Source: an uncultured Clostridia bacterium (lineage in GTDB: Bacteria; Bacillota; Clostridia; Monoglobales; Monoglobaceae). Taken from it: DNA of 64,000 nt. The stretch covers positions 60,976-124,975 of the forward strand of contig CAKSFQ010000005.1 of NCBI GenBank assembly GCA_934454115.1. Direction: 5' to 3'. The stretch's first letter is position 1; the number at the start of each line of letters is the position of its first letter. This document shows, piece after piece, positions 8,648 through 19,664 of this stretch. A program made the translations under genes and the position numbers. The notes below the pieces were generated by a model. It did not search any database and was not told the origin of the DNA. It worked only from the letters and a program-made list of their open reading frames with translations.

Positions 8648-10042
8648 ATGATTTTTGAAAAAGGTAAGGTGTCGGAAATAAAAATTGCGTATGTCGGCGG
8701 CGGTTCCCGCGGATGGGCCTGGGGGCTTATGAGCGACCTGGTCAGCGTTGATGACATTAGCGGAACGGTTTATCTCTATGATATTGATTTTGAGGCAGCG
8801 CAGCATAACGAAATCATCGGAAATAAATTTAACAGCGCCGAAGGTGCAAAGTCACACTGGGATTATGTTGCGGCAAAGACGGCGGAGGAAGCGCTGCGCG
8901 GTGCAGACTTTGTAATCATGTCCATTTTACCCGCTACCTTTGATGAAATGGAATCCGATGTACATACCCCGGAAAAATATGGGATTTATCAGTCGGTGGG
9001 TGATACCTCCGGCCCCGGCGGCATTGTTCGTGCTATGCGCACCATTCCGATGTATGAAGAAATCGCCGAAAACATCAAAAAATACTGCCCTAAGGCTTGG
9101 GTTATCAACTATACCAATCCGATGACGCTTTGCGTCAAGGCGCTTTATCGGGTATTCCCGGAGGTTCGTGCTTTTGGCTGCTGCCACGAAGTATTTGGTA
9201 CACAAAAGTTTTTAGCCAAGGTCGCAGAAGAAAAATTGGGCGCAAAAAACGTAGAGCGGCATGAAATTAAAGTAAACCCGGTTGCCGTCAATCACTTTAC
9301 CTGGCTGACTGCGGCGACCTATCAGGGCATCGATCTTTTCCCGTATTACAGGGAATTTTGTCTGGAACACAAGGACGGCTACCATGCCGGTCATCCGGTT
9401 GATGACAACTGGATGAACAATGCTTTTGTCAGTGAGGAAAAGGTCAAGATGGATTTGTTTTTAAAGTTTGGCTATATTGCAGCTGCCGGAGATCGCCATC
9501 TGGCGGAGTTCTGCGAGGGAAAATGGTATCTGGAAAGCCCGGAACGCGTGCGTGAAATGCACTTTGGCCTAACCTCTGTGGCATCGAGAAAGGAAGATTT
9601 AAAAAAGCGGCTTGCAAAGAGTGCGCGGCTCTGCTCCGGTGAAGAAGCGGTTACCGTTAAGGGAACCGGCGAAGAGGGCGTTCATCAGATTCGTGCGCTG
9701 CTGGGGCTTTGCGAGCTTGTTACAAATGTCAATATTCCAAACTACGGCCAGATTCCGAACCTGCCTTTGGGCGCCGTGGTGGAAACCAATGCCGTGTTCC
9801 GCGATGGTACGCTGACGCCGGTTTTTGCCGGTCCGATTCCGACCGAGATTTACCCCCTGGTATCGAGAATCTGTGCTGAGCAGGAGTTGGTATCGGACGG
9901 TATTGCAGAGAGGGATCTCACCAAAATCTTCTCTGCGTTTGCAAACGATCCGCTGACGACCTGTTCAATCACCGATGCGAAAAAGCTGTTTGACGAGATG
10001 TGCCAAAACACCAAAGCATATCTTTCGATGTATTCGCTTTGA
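8648..10042 (+). CDS. Glycoside hydrolase family 4 (alpha-galacturonidase/alpha-glucosidase type)
   Basis: 464 residues, family length. GH4 enzymes cleave glycosides by an NAD+- and Mn2+-dependent redox elimination. Seen: the NAD-binding start IKIAYVGGGSRGWAW, the NYTNPMT motif (about 165), the metal-binding Cys and His of FGCCHEVFG (about 185) and NHFTWL (about 222). The N-terminal GGGSRGW fits the alpha-glucosidase/alpha-galacturonidase branch better than 6-phospho-beta-glucosidases; the substrate is inferred. The ATG at 8648 follows GAAAGGGGCG. An AraC regulator sits divergently upstream; no transporter is adjacent. Confidence 0.85.
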   Translation: MIFEKGKVSEIKIAYVGGGSRGWAWGLMSDLVSVDDISGTVYLYDIDFEAAQHNEIIGNKFNSAEGAKSHWDYVAAKTAEEALRGADFVIMSILPATFDEMESDVHTPEKYGIYQSVGDTSGPGGIVRAMRTIPMYEEIAENIKKYCPKAWVINYTNPMTLCVKALYRVFPEVRAFGCCHEVFGTQKFLAKVAEEKLGAKNVERHEIKVNPVAVNHFTWLTAATYQGIDLFPYYREFCLEHKDGYHAGHPVDDNWMNNAFVSEEKVKMDLFLKFGYIAAAGDRHLAEFCEGKWYLESPERVREMHFGLTSVASRKEDLKKRLAKSARLCSGEEAVTVKGTGEEGVHQIRALLGLCELVTNVNIPNYGQIPNLPLGAVVETNAVFRDGTLTPVFAGPIPTEIYPLVSRICAEQELVSDGIAERDLTKIFSAFANDPLTTCSITDAKKLFDEMCQNTKAYLSMYSL

Positions 10043-10244
10043 TCCTTTGTGAGTTTGATGTCACCGCAGAAGAATTTAAAAACAGTTCACTATTTTGCGC
10101 CGGGAGGACAGGATACAGATAGCGTTGTATGACATCAACGAATTTAAGCTTTATATCGTGGCGCCGTGGTAGGCATGGCTAAGCAGGGGACGGCGATCAA
10201 ATCAAAATAAAATTTATCGCAAAATAGGGTTTATCGACACGCTC
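10043..10244. other. Intergenic stretch with possible decayed coding
   Basis: About 200 bases after the GH4 gene. Short open stretches read FDVTAEEFKNSSLF (near 10057) and IALYDINEFKLYIVAPW (near 10121) in different frames, which could be the worn tail of a gene, but I recognise no family. Confidence 0.25.
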
Positions 10245-10269
10245 AAAAACGGGGCTTAGCCCCGTTTTT
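10245..10269. terminator. Bidirectional terminator
   Basis: AAAACGGGGC, TTA loop, GCCCCGTTTT, with A- and T-tracts. Serves the GH4 gene and the convergent AraC gene. Confidence 0.9.
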
Positions 10270-11110
10270 ATGTTTCTTCCGATGCGGTAAGGAGTTTTTT
10301 GCGAAAATCGCCGGGTGTGCACTGTGCGATATCGCGAAACGATTTCCGAAAGCAGTCCATGTCACGGTAGCCGGAAAGCGCCGCGATTTCTTCAATCTTT
10401 TTATCGGTGTGCGCAAGCAGGCGGCAGGCCTCGTTGATGCGCACTTTTTTTAAGTAGTTCTGAAAGGACAAGCCGGTTTTTTCTTTAAACTTTTTGCTGA
10501 GATAAGGCAGACTGTACCCTGCCACATTGCCGAGATCCGACAGGGTGATCGGCTCATTGTAATGCTTTAAAACAGTATTGACAATCCTTTGTGTGATATC
10601 ACAGGGCGTATCGCCGGACGGAACCTTACGTGTGGTATGAATCAAAAGCCGAATCAAATCAGAGCGCAGCAGTTCAATATAGTTATTTTGTTTTTTTTCA
10701 TATTCCTCCAGCATTTCGTTTAAGATGGCAAGAATTTTACCGTTATCATCGTGAAAAATGTGATTGACCGGGCTGTAATCCATGGCGTCGGCATTGATTT
10801 TTATTAAATAATGCTGCAAAAGGGTTTGAAAGTCCTTGCAGTAGAGCAGGGTTTTGTCGATCAGTTCCGGGAGAAACAAACAGTTAATCACGCAAAATTC
10901 CTTTGTTTTTGCATAATATTCGTGTGCGGTTTTATAATCAATGATAAAATAGTCCCCGGATTGGATGGTCGTGGCGTTTGTGCCGTTAATTTTGTGCAGT
11001 GCAACGCCGTGTGTCACATAGGCAAGCTCTAAATACACATGCTTATGCGGAGGAACATTACGGCTGACGCATGGATGCAGATTGATATAGGTTTCTTTTA
11101 ATTCGATCAT
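10268..11110 (-). CDS. AraC family transcriptional regulator
   Basis: 280 residues from the ATG at 11110, chosen because GGAGG lies 5 bases upstream; the frame stays open to 11350, but that would overlap the divergent hydrolase gene. N-terminal cupin sensor (HKHVYLELAYVTHGVALHKI, about 20-40; SGDYFIIDYKTAHEY) and a C-terminal double helix-turn-helix (about 185-275, ITLSDLGNVAGYSLPYLSKK and IEEIAALSGYRDMDCFRKSF). It is divergent from the GH106-like gene with only 111 bases between starts, so it is the likely regulator of that gene. Confidence 0.9.
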   Translation of the reverse strand: MIELKETYINLHPCVSRNVPPHKHVYLELAYVTHGVALHKINGTNATTIQSGDYFIIDYKTAHEYYAKTKEFCVINCLFLPELIDKTLLYCKDFQTLLQHYLIKINADAMDYSPVNHIFHDDNGKILAILNEMLEEYEKKQNNYIELLRSDLIRLLIHTTRKVPSGDTPCDITQRIVNTVLKHYNEPITLSDLGNVAGYSLPYLSKKFKEKTGLSFQNYLKKVRINEACRLLAHTDKKIEEIAALSGYRDMDCFRKSFRDIAQCTPGDFRKKLLTASEET

Positions 11111-11162
11111 AGCGGCCTCCATAAAAGATAAACTTTTAGGGTAAAACAGAAAGATTAACCCG

Positions 11163-11191
11163 TTGATTTTATTATAACCAAAGGATATAAT
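11163..11191 (+). promoter_or_regulatory. Promoter of the GH106-like gene
   Basis: TTGATT, 17-base spacer, TATAAT, ending 30 bases before the ATG, in the gap shared with the divergent AraC gene. Confidence 0.65.
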
Positions 11192-11221
11192 GATGTCAAC
11201 AAAAACCTTGGAGGTGATCGG

Positions 11222-14200
11222 ATGTTTTATCAAAAAAACGGTACCAAGGAACTGGATACCGCTCTGTTTCAAAATCCAACCAGTGAATACCGCGGCACTC
11301 CGTTTTGGGCATGGAACTGCAAGATGGATGCCAAAATGCTGGAAGAACAAATCATGGTCTTAAAGGAAATGGGCTTCGGCGGCTTTCATATGCATGCCAG
11401 AACCGGGATCGTGACGCCTTATCTCGGCGAAGAATTTATGGACTTAGTTCGCGCCTGCGTCAAAAAAGCAAAAAAAGAAGATATGCTGGCGTATTTGTAT
11501 GATGAAGATCGCTGGCCGTCCGGCTTTGCCGGCGGCTATGTGACAAAAAATCCGAAGTATCGCGAAAGACGGCTGGTTTTTAGTCTTGAAAAGCCGGAGT
11601 GCTTTTCGTTTGACGTGGCCGAGCAGGAGGGAAAGCCGTATCTCTTAGCCGTTTATGACATCGTGCTGAACCGAAAAGGCGAGTTGAAAAAGTATCGGAA
11701 AATCAGCGAAAAAGACACCCCGGAGGGGAAGAAGTGGTACGCGTACATCGAGACGGCCAAGGAAAATCCATGGTTTAACAACCAGACCTACGTAGATACC
11801 TTAAACAAAGAGGCTATTGATGAATTTATCAGGGTGACTTATGCGGCGTATGACAAGGCGATCGGTGAGGAATTTGGCAAAACCGTGCCCTCGATCTTTA
11901 CGGACGAGCCGCATTTTGCCAGGAAGTGTCCACTTGGCGTTGCGGACAGTGAGGAGAAGGCCAGCTTTCCCTGGACGATGGCGTTTCCAAAGCTCTTTTT
12001 TGACGCATACCACTATGACATCACAGAAAAACTGCCTGAAATCGTGTGGAACCTGCCGGACGGCGCAGTTTCTGCCGTACGCTATCATTACCATGACCGC
12101 GTGACGGAGCAGTTTGTACGGTGCTATGCCGACAACTGCGGAAGGTGGTGTGACGAGCACGGAATCGCACTGACCGGACACGTATTGGAGGAAGAAAAGC
12201 TGCGATCGCAGACGACGGTGGTCGGTGATGCCATGCGTTCGTACCGTTCCTTTGCGATACCGGGCATCGATATGCTCTGCAACTTTGTGGAGCTGACAAC
12301 CGCAAAGCAGTGCCAGTCGGCGGTGCATCAGTACGGCCGTGAGGCGATGCTGTCCGAGCTTTACGGTGTTACCAACTGGGATTTTGATTTTCGGGGTCAT
12401 AAGTTCCAGGGCGACTGGCAGGCGGCGCTGGGCGTGACGATTCGGGTGCCGCACCTTTCCTGGGTTTCGATGGAGGGCGAGGCAAAGCGCGACTATCCGG
12501 CGTCCATCAATTATCAATCGCCCTGGTATAAGGAGTATCGCTATATTGAAGATCACTTTGCACGGCTGAATACGGCGCTGACGCGCGGAAAGCCGCGGGT
12601 TAAGGTCGGCGTGATTCACCCGATCGAGAGCTATTGGTTAGATTACGGCCCGGCCGAAAATACCCTTGCTGTTCGGGAACAGGCAGACGAAAAATTCATG
12701 AACATTGTGTCCTGGCTGCTGTTTGGCACTGTGGATTTTGACTTTGTCAATGAGGCGCTTTTGCCCTCGCAGGTGGGTGATGACGGCGATAAGCTGAAGG
12801 TCGGCGTGATGGAATACGATGTCGTAGTGGTGCCTGACTGCAAAACCATCCGGTCAACAACACTGGCGATTTTAGAGCGTTTTCACCAAGCTGGCGGCAG
12901 CGTTATCTTTGCCGGAGAATGCCCGAAGTATGTCGACGCGGTTGCAAGCGATGCAGCCCGGGCGCTCTATGATCACAGCAAGCATGTTCCGTATGATAAA
13001 ATTTCGATTCTGGACGCACTGGAGGATTTCAGAGAGGTGCGGATTAAGAACGCAAACGGCGCACCGACAGAAAACCTGATTTATAACATGCGAACCGACG
13101 CGACCTGTAACTGGCTCTTTGTGGCGCATGGTAAAAAGGAGAGTACCACGCCGGAAGTGACAAAGGGACAAAAAATCACGGTATGCGTCAAAGGCAGCTA
13201 CCGCCCGATGTTGTATGACACCTTAGACGGCAGCATTCGCACCATCCCCTATGTCCATAAAAACGGAACCACCGTTATTCCTTATACCATGTATCAAAAC
13301 GACAGCCTTTTATTGCAGCTGACCCGTGACGAGAATGCTGCGCCGGGCAATCGCGAAGATGCGGTCTGTGAACCGGAAAATACGCTGCGCGTGACCGGCA
13401 AGGTGGATTATGAACGCACCGAGCCGAATGTTTATATGCTTGACCGCGCGGAATATTCGATCGATGGCGAACCGTTCCGGCCGGAGGAGGAGATTCTTAG
13501 ACTGGATAATATCTGCCGTAAACGGATGGGATGGCCGCTGCGCGGAGAGTTCCTGGCACAGCCCTGGGTTGTAGAGGAAGAGGCGGTACATAACGAACTT
13601 GCGCTGCGGTTTGCGATTTATAGCGAGATCCCGGTCACCGGGGCAAAGCTTGCGTTAGAGCGCGCAGAAGAGGCCGGTATCACGCTGAACGGCGAGGCGG
13701 TTCCGTCAATGCCGGACGGCTGGTACACCGATCATATCATCAGAACGGTTCCGCTGCCGCCGCTTCGCGCCGGCAAAAACGAACTGGTAGTGCGCCTGCC
13801 CTTCGGAAAGCGCACCAATACGGAATGGTGCTATATTTTGGGTGATTTCGGCGTTAAGGTAGAGGGCAGGATTGCGACCATCATTGACGCGCCGGAGCAG
13901 ATCGGATTTTCGGATCTGGCAACCCAGGGAATGCCGTTCTACGGCGGCAACCTGATCTATCGGACGGAAATCGAGACGCCGGACTGTACGGCGGTGATCC
14001 GCGCGAACTATTACCGCGCCGCACTGCTTAAGGTCTTTGTGGACGGAGAGGAGAAGGGCGTAATTGCGTTCTCACCGTATCGGTTAAAGATTCCGAACCT
14101 GAAAAAAGGAAAGCACGAGATCGCGATTGAGGCTTTCGGAACACGGGTCAACACCTTTGGCGGCGTCCATAACGTGCTGCAATTCCAGTGGGTTGGACCG

Positions 14201-14311
14201 AACTTCTGGCGCACCAACGATGATGCATGGTGCTATGAGTATTGCTTAAAGGAGACCGGTATTTTAGCAAGCCCTATCTTTGAAATTTATCCGGGCGATA
14301 CGTCAAAATAA
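11222..14311 (+). CDS. Large glycoside hydrolase, GH106-like
   Basis: 1029 residues, cytoplasmic (no signal peptide). The N-terminal FWAWNCKMDAKMLEEQIMVL and MGFGGFHMHART (about 28-62), and YDEDRWPSGFAGGYV (about 94), resemble the alpha/beta-barrel of GH106 alpha-L-rhamnosidases and related uncharacterised hydrolases. IFTDEPHF (about 222) is a plausible acidic active-site strand. The C-terminal third has galactose-binding-like beta-sandwich features (e.g. LPFGKRTNTEWCYILGDFG). TTGGAGGTG precedes the ATG. With the GH4 enzyme upstream, breakdown of rhamnogalacturonan-derived oligosaccharides is a reasonable inference, not proven. Confidence 0.75.
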   Translation: MFYQKNGTKELDTALFQNPTSEYRGTPFWAWNCKMDAKMLEEQIMVLKEMGFGGFHMHARTGIVTPYLGEEFMDLVRACVKKAKKEDMLAYLYDEDRWPSGFAGGYVTKNPKYRERRLVFSLEKPECFSFDVAEQEGKPYLLAVYDIVLNRKGELKKYRKISEKDTPEGKKWYAYIETAKENPWFNNQTYVDTLNKEAIDEFIRVTYAAYDKAIGEEFGKTVPSIFTDEPHFARKCPLGVADSEEKASFPWTMAFPKLFFDAYHYDITEKLPEIVWNLPDGAVSAVRYHYHDRVTEQFVRCYADNCGRWCDEHGIALTGHVLEEEKLRSQTTVVGDAMRSYRSFAIPGIDMLCNFVELTTAKQCQSAVHQYGREAMLSELYGVTNWDFDFRGHKFQGDWQAALGVTIRVPHLSWVSMEGEAKRDYPASINYQSPWYKEYRYIEDHFARLNTALTRGKPRVKVGVIHPIESYWLDYGPAENTLAVREQADEKFMNIVSWLLFGTVDFDFVNEALLPSQVGDDGDKLKVGVMEYDVVVVPDCKTIRSTTLAILERFHQAGGSVIFAGECPKYVDAVASDAARALYDHSKHVPYDKISILDALEDFREVRIKNANGAPTENLIYNMRTDATCNWLFVAHGKKESTTPEVTKGQKITVCVKGSYRPMLYDTLDGSIRTIPYVHKNGTTVIPYTMYQNDSLLLQLTRDENAAPGNREDAVCEPENTLRVTGKVDYERTEPNVYMLDRAEYSIDGEPFRPEEEILRLDNICRKRMGWPLRGEFLAQPWVVEEEAVHNELALRFAIYSEIPVTGAKLALERAEEAGITLNGEAVPSMPDGWYTDHIIRTVPLPPLRAGKNELVVRLPFGKRTNTEWCYILGDFGVKVEGRIATIIDAPEQIGFSDLATQGMPFYGGNLIYRTEIETPDCTAVIRANYYRAALLKVFVDGEEKGVIAFSPYRLKIPNLKKGKHEIAIEAFGTRVNTFGGVHNVLQFQWVGPNFWRTNDDAWCYEYCLKETGILASPIFEIYPGDTSK

Positions 14312-14327
14312 AGGATGTATTAAAGTA

Positions 14328-14370
14328 AAAATTTGCCGAGGAGTAAGTCTTGCCTCGGCAAATTTTGTTT
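14328..14370 (+). terminator. Terminator after the GH106-like gene
   Basis: AAAATTTGCCGAGG pairs perfectly with CCTCGGCAAATTTT across an 11-base loop, followed by GTTT. Downstream, to 14555, there is a second weaker hairpin (GGTGGTC...GGCCGCC then CTTTTTCG, about 14474-14501) and no gene. Confidence 0.9.
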
Positions 14371-14555
14371 AGTGCCTTAAGACGCGGGAATAAATCTCTC
14401 AGTAGAACTGCGGGAAGATAAAAACTTTAGCATATGAAAATAAAACCTTCAATGATATAATAGTAAATAGTTTGGTGGTCGCGTGGCCGCCCTTTTTCGT
14501 TTATCTTTTTAATATGTTGCTTTGTAATACTTATCAAACTTTGCCGGTTCAACTG

Positions 14556-15740
14556 TTAAATGTGCAGCACAACTCCGCGTGATAAAAGTTTTTCTTGAAT
14601 TATAGTAACATCAATGCTTGGAAAATCATCACAAACAGCAGCCGCAAGTCCTGCCGCTTCACCGGTTACGGCACAGCACGGAATTACCCGCGTAACATCC
14701 CACATTGGGTCGGTTGCCGAAATACAGCGCCCGGCAGTTATGAGGTTCTTTATTTTATACCCGTAAAGCGCCGAAAAAGGCACTTCATAAATCGGACCTC
14801 TCTTTTTCCAGTTGGATATAAGCCCCACACTGTCGGATACACGCTTATGATCATCTTTTGTATCCATAACCGAAACCCCGTCAATACATCTGGTCATACG
14901 GATTTGAGGAATAGTAGTAATAGTTACCGGAACATACTCCTCATTATCCTTTTTCATTTGTTTAACATAATCAAGCGTTTCTTTATGCGAAAGCACAACC
15001 ATATCCGAAAGCTCTTCTCCGTCAATTCCTGCAAACCGATGGTTTATAAGCGGAGCCGGCTCATCTCCCGTTTTATCCTCATCGGGAATATCCGATGCCC
15101 CGAGTAACACGAGTTTTACCTCTTTTCCATCAAAGGCATAGTGCCAAGCCGCAAGAGGATTTCCTTGCTCAAAAAGTCTGCTGTCCTCTCCCGAAAATTT
15201 GCAAATATCGGCATCTCCCGTACAATCCACCACTGACTTAGCTTCTATCGCAAAACGTCCCGACTTATTTTCCGCAATCAAGTGTTTTATCCTGCCGCTT
15301 TTACATTCAGCCGCACATACAGAAGTTCCGTAAAGAATTTTAACTCCTTCCGAAATAAGAAGCTGCTCCGCAAGGATTGCAAAAAGCTGCGGATTAAACC
15401 TTGCAAGGAAACGATTTTCACATCTTTCTTCTTCCGTACCGCCGCCAAGCCAGGCTGTCGGATAACTATTCGCTTCTGCTCCCATTGAAATTGATAAACG
15501 CAAAAGTTCTTCGGCAATACCAAAACTTACCTGCTTTCCTTTACCGTCACAAAGCGGAAGATATATTGTTATAAGCCCTGCCGTTCCGAGTCCGCCGAGA
15601 ATGTATTCTCTCTCAAGAAGCATTACGTTTGCCCCTTCACGCGCCGCGGAAAGAGCCGCCGAAATCCCGGCGAATCCGCCGCCGGCAATCAGAACTTCCG
15701 TTTTATATTTTACTTCCGTTTTTAGATTTTCATTTATCAT
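14556..15740 (-). CDS. FAD-dependent oxidoreductase
   Basis: 394 residues. N-terminal FAD-binding Rossmann motif VLIAGGGFAGISAALSAARE followed by LLERE (about 16-43); GGLGTAGLITIY and the ARFNPQLFAILAEQLL segment are typical of the FAD_oxidored (PF12831) group of putative dehydrogenases, which includes ThiF-unrelated sugar or amine oxidoreductases of unknown substrate. C-terminal NLITAGRCISATDPMWDVTRVIPCCAVTGEAAGLAA contacts FAD. Codon use is visibly more AT-rich at third positions than the flanking genes, so recent acquisition is possible. Own promoter at 15802-15830. The substrate cannot be named. Confidence 0.8.
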   Translation of the reverse strand: MINENLKTEVKYKTEVLIAGGGFAGISAALSAAREGANVMLLEREYILGGLGTAGLITIYLPLCDGKGKQVSFGIAEELLRLSISMGAEANSYPTAWLGGGTEEERCENRFLARFNPQLFAILAEQLLISEGVKILYGTSVCAAECKSGRIKHLIAENKSGRFAIEAKSVVDCTGDADICKFSGEDSRLFEQGNPLAAWHYAFDGKEVKLVLLGASDIPDEDKTGDEPAPLINHRFAGIDGEELSDMVVLSHKETLDYVKQMKKDNEEYVPVTITTIPQIRMTRCIDGVSVMDTKDDHKRVSDSVGLISNWKKRGPIYEVPFSALYGYKIKNLITAGRCISATDPMWDVTRVIPCCAVTGEAAGLAAAVCDDFPSIDVTIIQEKLLSRGVVLHI

Positions 15741-15801
15741 ATGTACTTTTCTCCTGTTTTGGTTTTGTAAATTTATCCGGTCATCTCATATTTCGTGCTA
15801 T

Positions 15802-15830
15802 ATTTTATCACAGTGTATAATAAAAGTCAA
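15802..15830 (-). promoter_or_regulatory. Promoter of the FAD oxidoreductase gene
   Basis: Minus strand TTGACT, 17-base spacer, TAAAAT, about 62 bases before the ATG. Confidence 0.65.
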
Positions 15831-15909
15831 TATTGCTTAAAATTTATGAAAAAGGAAGGGTGTTTCGCCGTTGAACGACGGAAACATCTTTTCTGTCCTC
15901 GTTTCATTA

Positions 15910-15935
15910 GATTTTGCTTTGCATAAAGCAAAATC
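15910..15935. repeat. Perfect 11-bp hairpin
   Basis: GATTTTGCTTT, GCAT loop, AAAGCAAAATC. Sits 19 bases before the -35 box of the aldo/keto reductase promoter; could be an operator. It lacks a U-tract, so it is a poor terminator. Confidence 0.4.
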
Positions 15936-15953
15936 GCATGTTTGTACGCCGCG

Positions 15954-15982
15954 TTGACAAATGCGGTACGGATTGTTATAAT
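15954..15982 (+). promoter_or_regulatory. Consensus promoter of the aldo/keto reductase gene
   Basis: TTGACA, 17-base spacer, TATAAT: a perfect sigma-A promoter 38 bases before the ATG. Confidence 0.85.
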
Positions 15983-16019
15983 CAAAATAGAAATCAAGGA
16001 AAAAGGGGGATGAATACTG

Positions 16020-17012
16020 ATGGAATTTATTGCGAGCGAAAAAAGGTACGATACGATGCAGTATCGAAAATGCGGAGAAAGCGGATTAAAGCTTCCGGCG
16101 ATATCGTTGGGGCTATGGCATAATTTTGGGGATAACGATGATTTTGAGACCATGTGTAAGATGTGTTTTACGGCGTTTGACCACGGGATTACGCACTTTG
16201 ATCTTGCCAATAACTATGGACCGAAAGCCGGCAGCGCGGAGATTCATTTCGGTAAGATTCTTCATCAGCACTTGATGCCGTACCGCGACGAACTGGTGAT
16301 CAGCACCAAGGCAGGATATTATATGTGGCCCGGCCCGTACGGAAACTGGGGCAGCAAAAAATATCTGACGGCAAGCCTTGACCAAAGTCTAAAGCGGATG
16401 AATCTTGACTACGTGGACATCTTTTATCATCATCGGATGGATCCCGACACACCGCTCTGCGAGACCATGTGGGCGCTTGACCGCGCAGTCAAGAGCGGTA
16501 AGGCGCTTTACGCCGGGCTTTCCAACTATGACGGCGAAACCATGAAAGAGGCGGCAAAGATTTTAAATGAGCTGCACTGTCCGTTTGTCATCAACCAAAA
16601 CTGTTATTCGATCCTGGACAGAACGCCGGAAAGAAACGGGATTCTTGCCGCCGCAGCAGAAGAGAAGAAGGGAATGATTATCTTCAGTCCACTGGCGCAG
16701 GGACTGCTTGCCGGCCGCTACCGAAACGGGATTCCGGCGGATAGCCGCATCAGGAAGATCGGCGGTTCTCTGAACGAAAATTCCCTGACGGAATCGGTGC
16801 AGGATAAGGTGGAAAAGCTTTATCAGATGGCAGAGAAGCGGGGGCAGACCCTGGCGCAGATGGCGCTTTCCTGGCTTTATCATCACAAAGAGGTGACGAG
16901 TGTAATCATCGGCGCGTCAAGGCCGCAGCAGATTCTAGAAAATATCGGAATGTTGGAGAACACGGCGTTTTCAAGCGAGGAACTTTCGGAGATCGACGCT
17001 ATCACAAAATAA
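16020..17012 (+). CDS. Aldo/keto reductase, L-glyceraldehyde-3-phosphate reductase type (YghZ-like)
   Basis: 330 residues, TIM-barrel NADPH-dependent reductase. The start MEFIASEKRYDTMQYRKCGESGL parallels E. coli YghZ, and LPAISLGLWHNFG, HFDLANNYGP (catalytic Asp and Tyr), VISTKAGYYMWPGPYG and the C-terminal SVIIGASRPQQILEN cofactor loop fit that subfamily. YghZ reduces L-glyceraldehyde 3-phosphate and related aldehydes. AAGGGGG precedes the ATG. Its natural terminator was split by the mobile element inserted just after the stop codon (see 17015-26244). Confidence 0.9.
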   Translation: MEFIASEKRYDTMQYRKCGESGLKLPAISLGLWHNFGDNDDFETMCKMCFTAFDHGITHFDLANNYGPKAGSAEIHFGKILHQHLMPYRDELVISTKAGYYMWPGPYGNWGSKKYLTASLDQSLKRMNLDYVDIFYHHRMDPDTPLCETMWALDRAVKSGKALYAGLSNYDGETMKEAAKILNELHCPFVINQNCYSILDRTPERNGILAAAAEEKKGMIIFSPLAQGLLAGRYRNGIPADSRIRKIGGSLNENSLTESVQDKVEKLYQMAEKRGQTLAQMALSWLYHHKEVTSVIIGASRPQQILENIGMLENTAFSSEELSEIDAITK

Positions 17013-17014
17013 AG

Positions 17015-17027
17015 AAGGACCGCCAAA
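17015..17027 (+). repeat. Left attachment core (attL)
   Basis: AAGGACCGCCAAA, identical to 26232-26244; three bases after the aldo/keto reductase stop codon. The exact crossover dinucleotide cannot be fixed from one occupied site. Confidence 0.75.
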
Positions 17028-17080
17028 TGAGCGCCCGTGGTAAAACCGTAGCTTTTATGTTTTTGGAAACGGCATAGTTT

Positions 17081-18983
<1,903 letters not shown>

Positions 18984-19489
18984 CCTTATCCCGTCCTTTC
19001 CCGTAAAAACTAAATTTTATAGAGGAGCAAGCACAGCGAATGAGTACCCATTCACGGAAGGTCAATTCTGCCTTGCTCGCCGTTTTTGAAGAACAGCAAG
19101 CACAGCAAGTGTAGCCACACTTGCACAAAATTGATTTTAATTCTTGGGTATTCCCAAACCCTTTTTGATGAAAATTTTATGCTTTCCTCTACTCATTATC
19201 CAAAAGAAATTTGTGCTTTTGTTGCGTAAATTTTTCTTTCATCTAAGTAACAAATGAAAGATGAAAATTACAACTGTTTTTTATAAAATTTCTTTCATAA
19301 CTATTACGAGAAGAATAAAAGATTTGCCAAAAAATATTGAAAAAAATAATTTGATAATCAGCGTTAAGGATAGCGTTTTTAGGTAGAAATTACAGGTCAA
19401 GACTTGTATGCGAGCAAGGGGAAACCGATGTTGAGGTAGTATGTGTGTTTATATGTTTCGTGCAATTTTAAGTGTTACGCTTGCAAAGA

Positions 19490-19518
19490 TTGATTTTTTA
19501 CTTGATTTATGTTATACT
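19490..19518 (+). promoter_or_regulatory. Promoter of the acetyltransferase gene
   Basis: TTGATT, 17-base spacer, TATACT; a transcript from here would include the leader ORF at 19600. Confidence 0.65.
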
Positions 19519-19599
19519 ATTTATGATTTATTAAAAAACATAAGACAAATTGATATGATAAAAGTTATAAAATAATGAAGTTAAAAAGGAGTGGTATAG

Positions 19600-19635
19600 G
19601 TGAATCGTTGCATTGTATTTTCCGATATGGTCTAA
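19600..19635 (+). CDS. Possible 11-residue leader peptide
   Basis: GTG start behind AAAAAGGAGTGGTATAG, coding MNRCIVFSDMV and stop, 29 bases before the ATG of the acetyltransferase gene. Short translated leaders upstream of acetyltransferase and other resistance genes can give drug-induced expression by ribosome stalling. The idea rests on the good ribosome binding site and position only. Confidence 0.4.
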   Translation: MNRCIVFSDMV

Positions 19636-19664
19636 ATAAAAATATTTGATTTGGAGGATTAAAA

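Larger units (their letters stand above)
18984..19664. other. Non-coding control region of the element
   Basis: 681 bases. Two related units GCAAGCACAGCGAATG and GCAAGCACAGCAAGTG (19026 and 19095) each continue into a short hairpin (GAATG-CCATTC; CAAGTGT-ACACTTG), so they look like a diverged tandem repeat with fold-back ends. Farther right lie the promoter at 19490-19518, a possible leader peptide (19600-19635) and the ribosome binding site of the acetyltransferase gene. No larger gene is visible. Confidence 0.6.
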
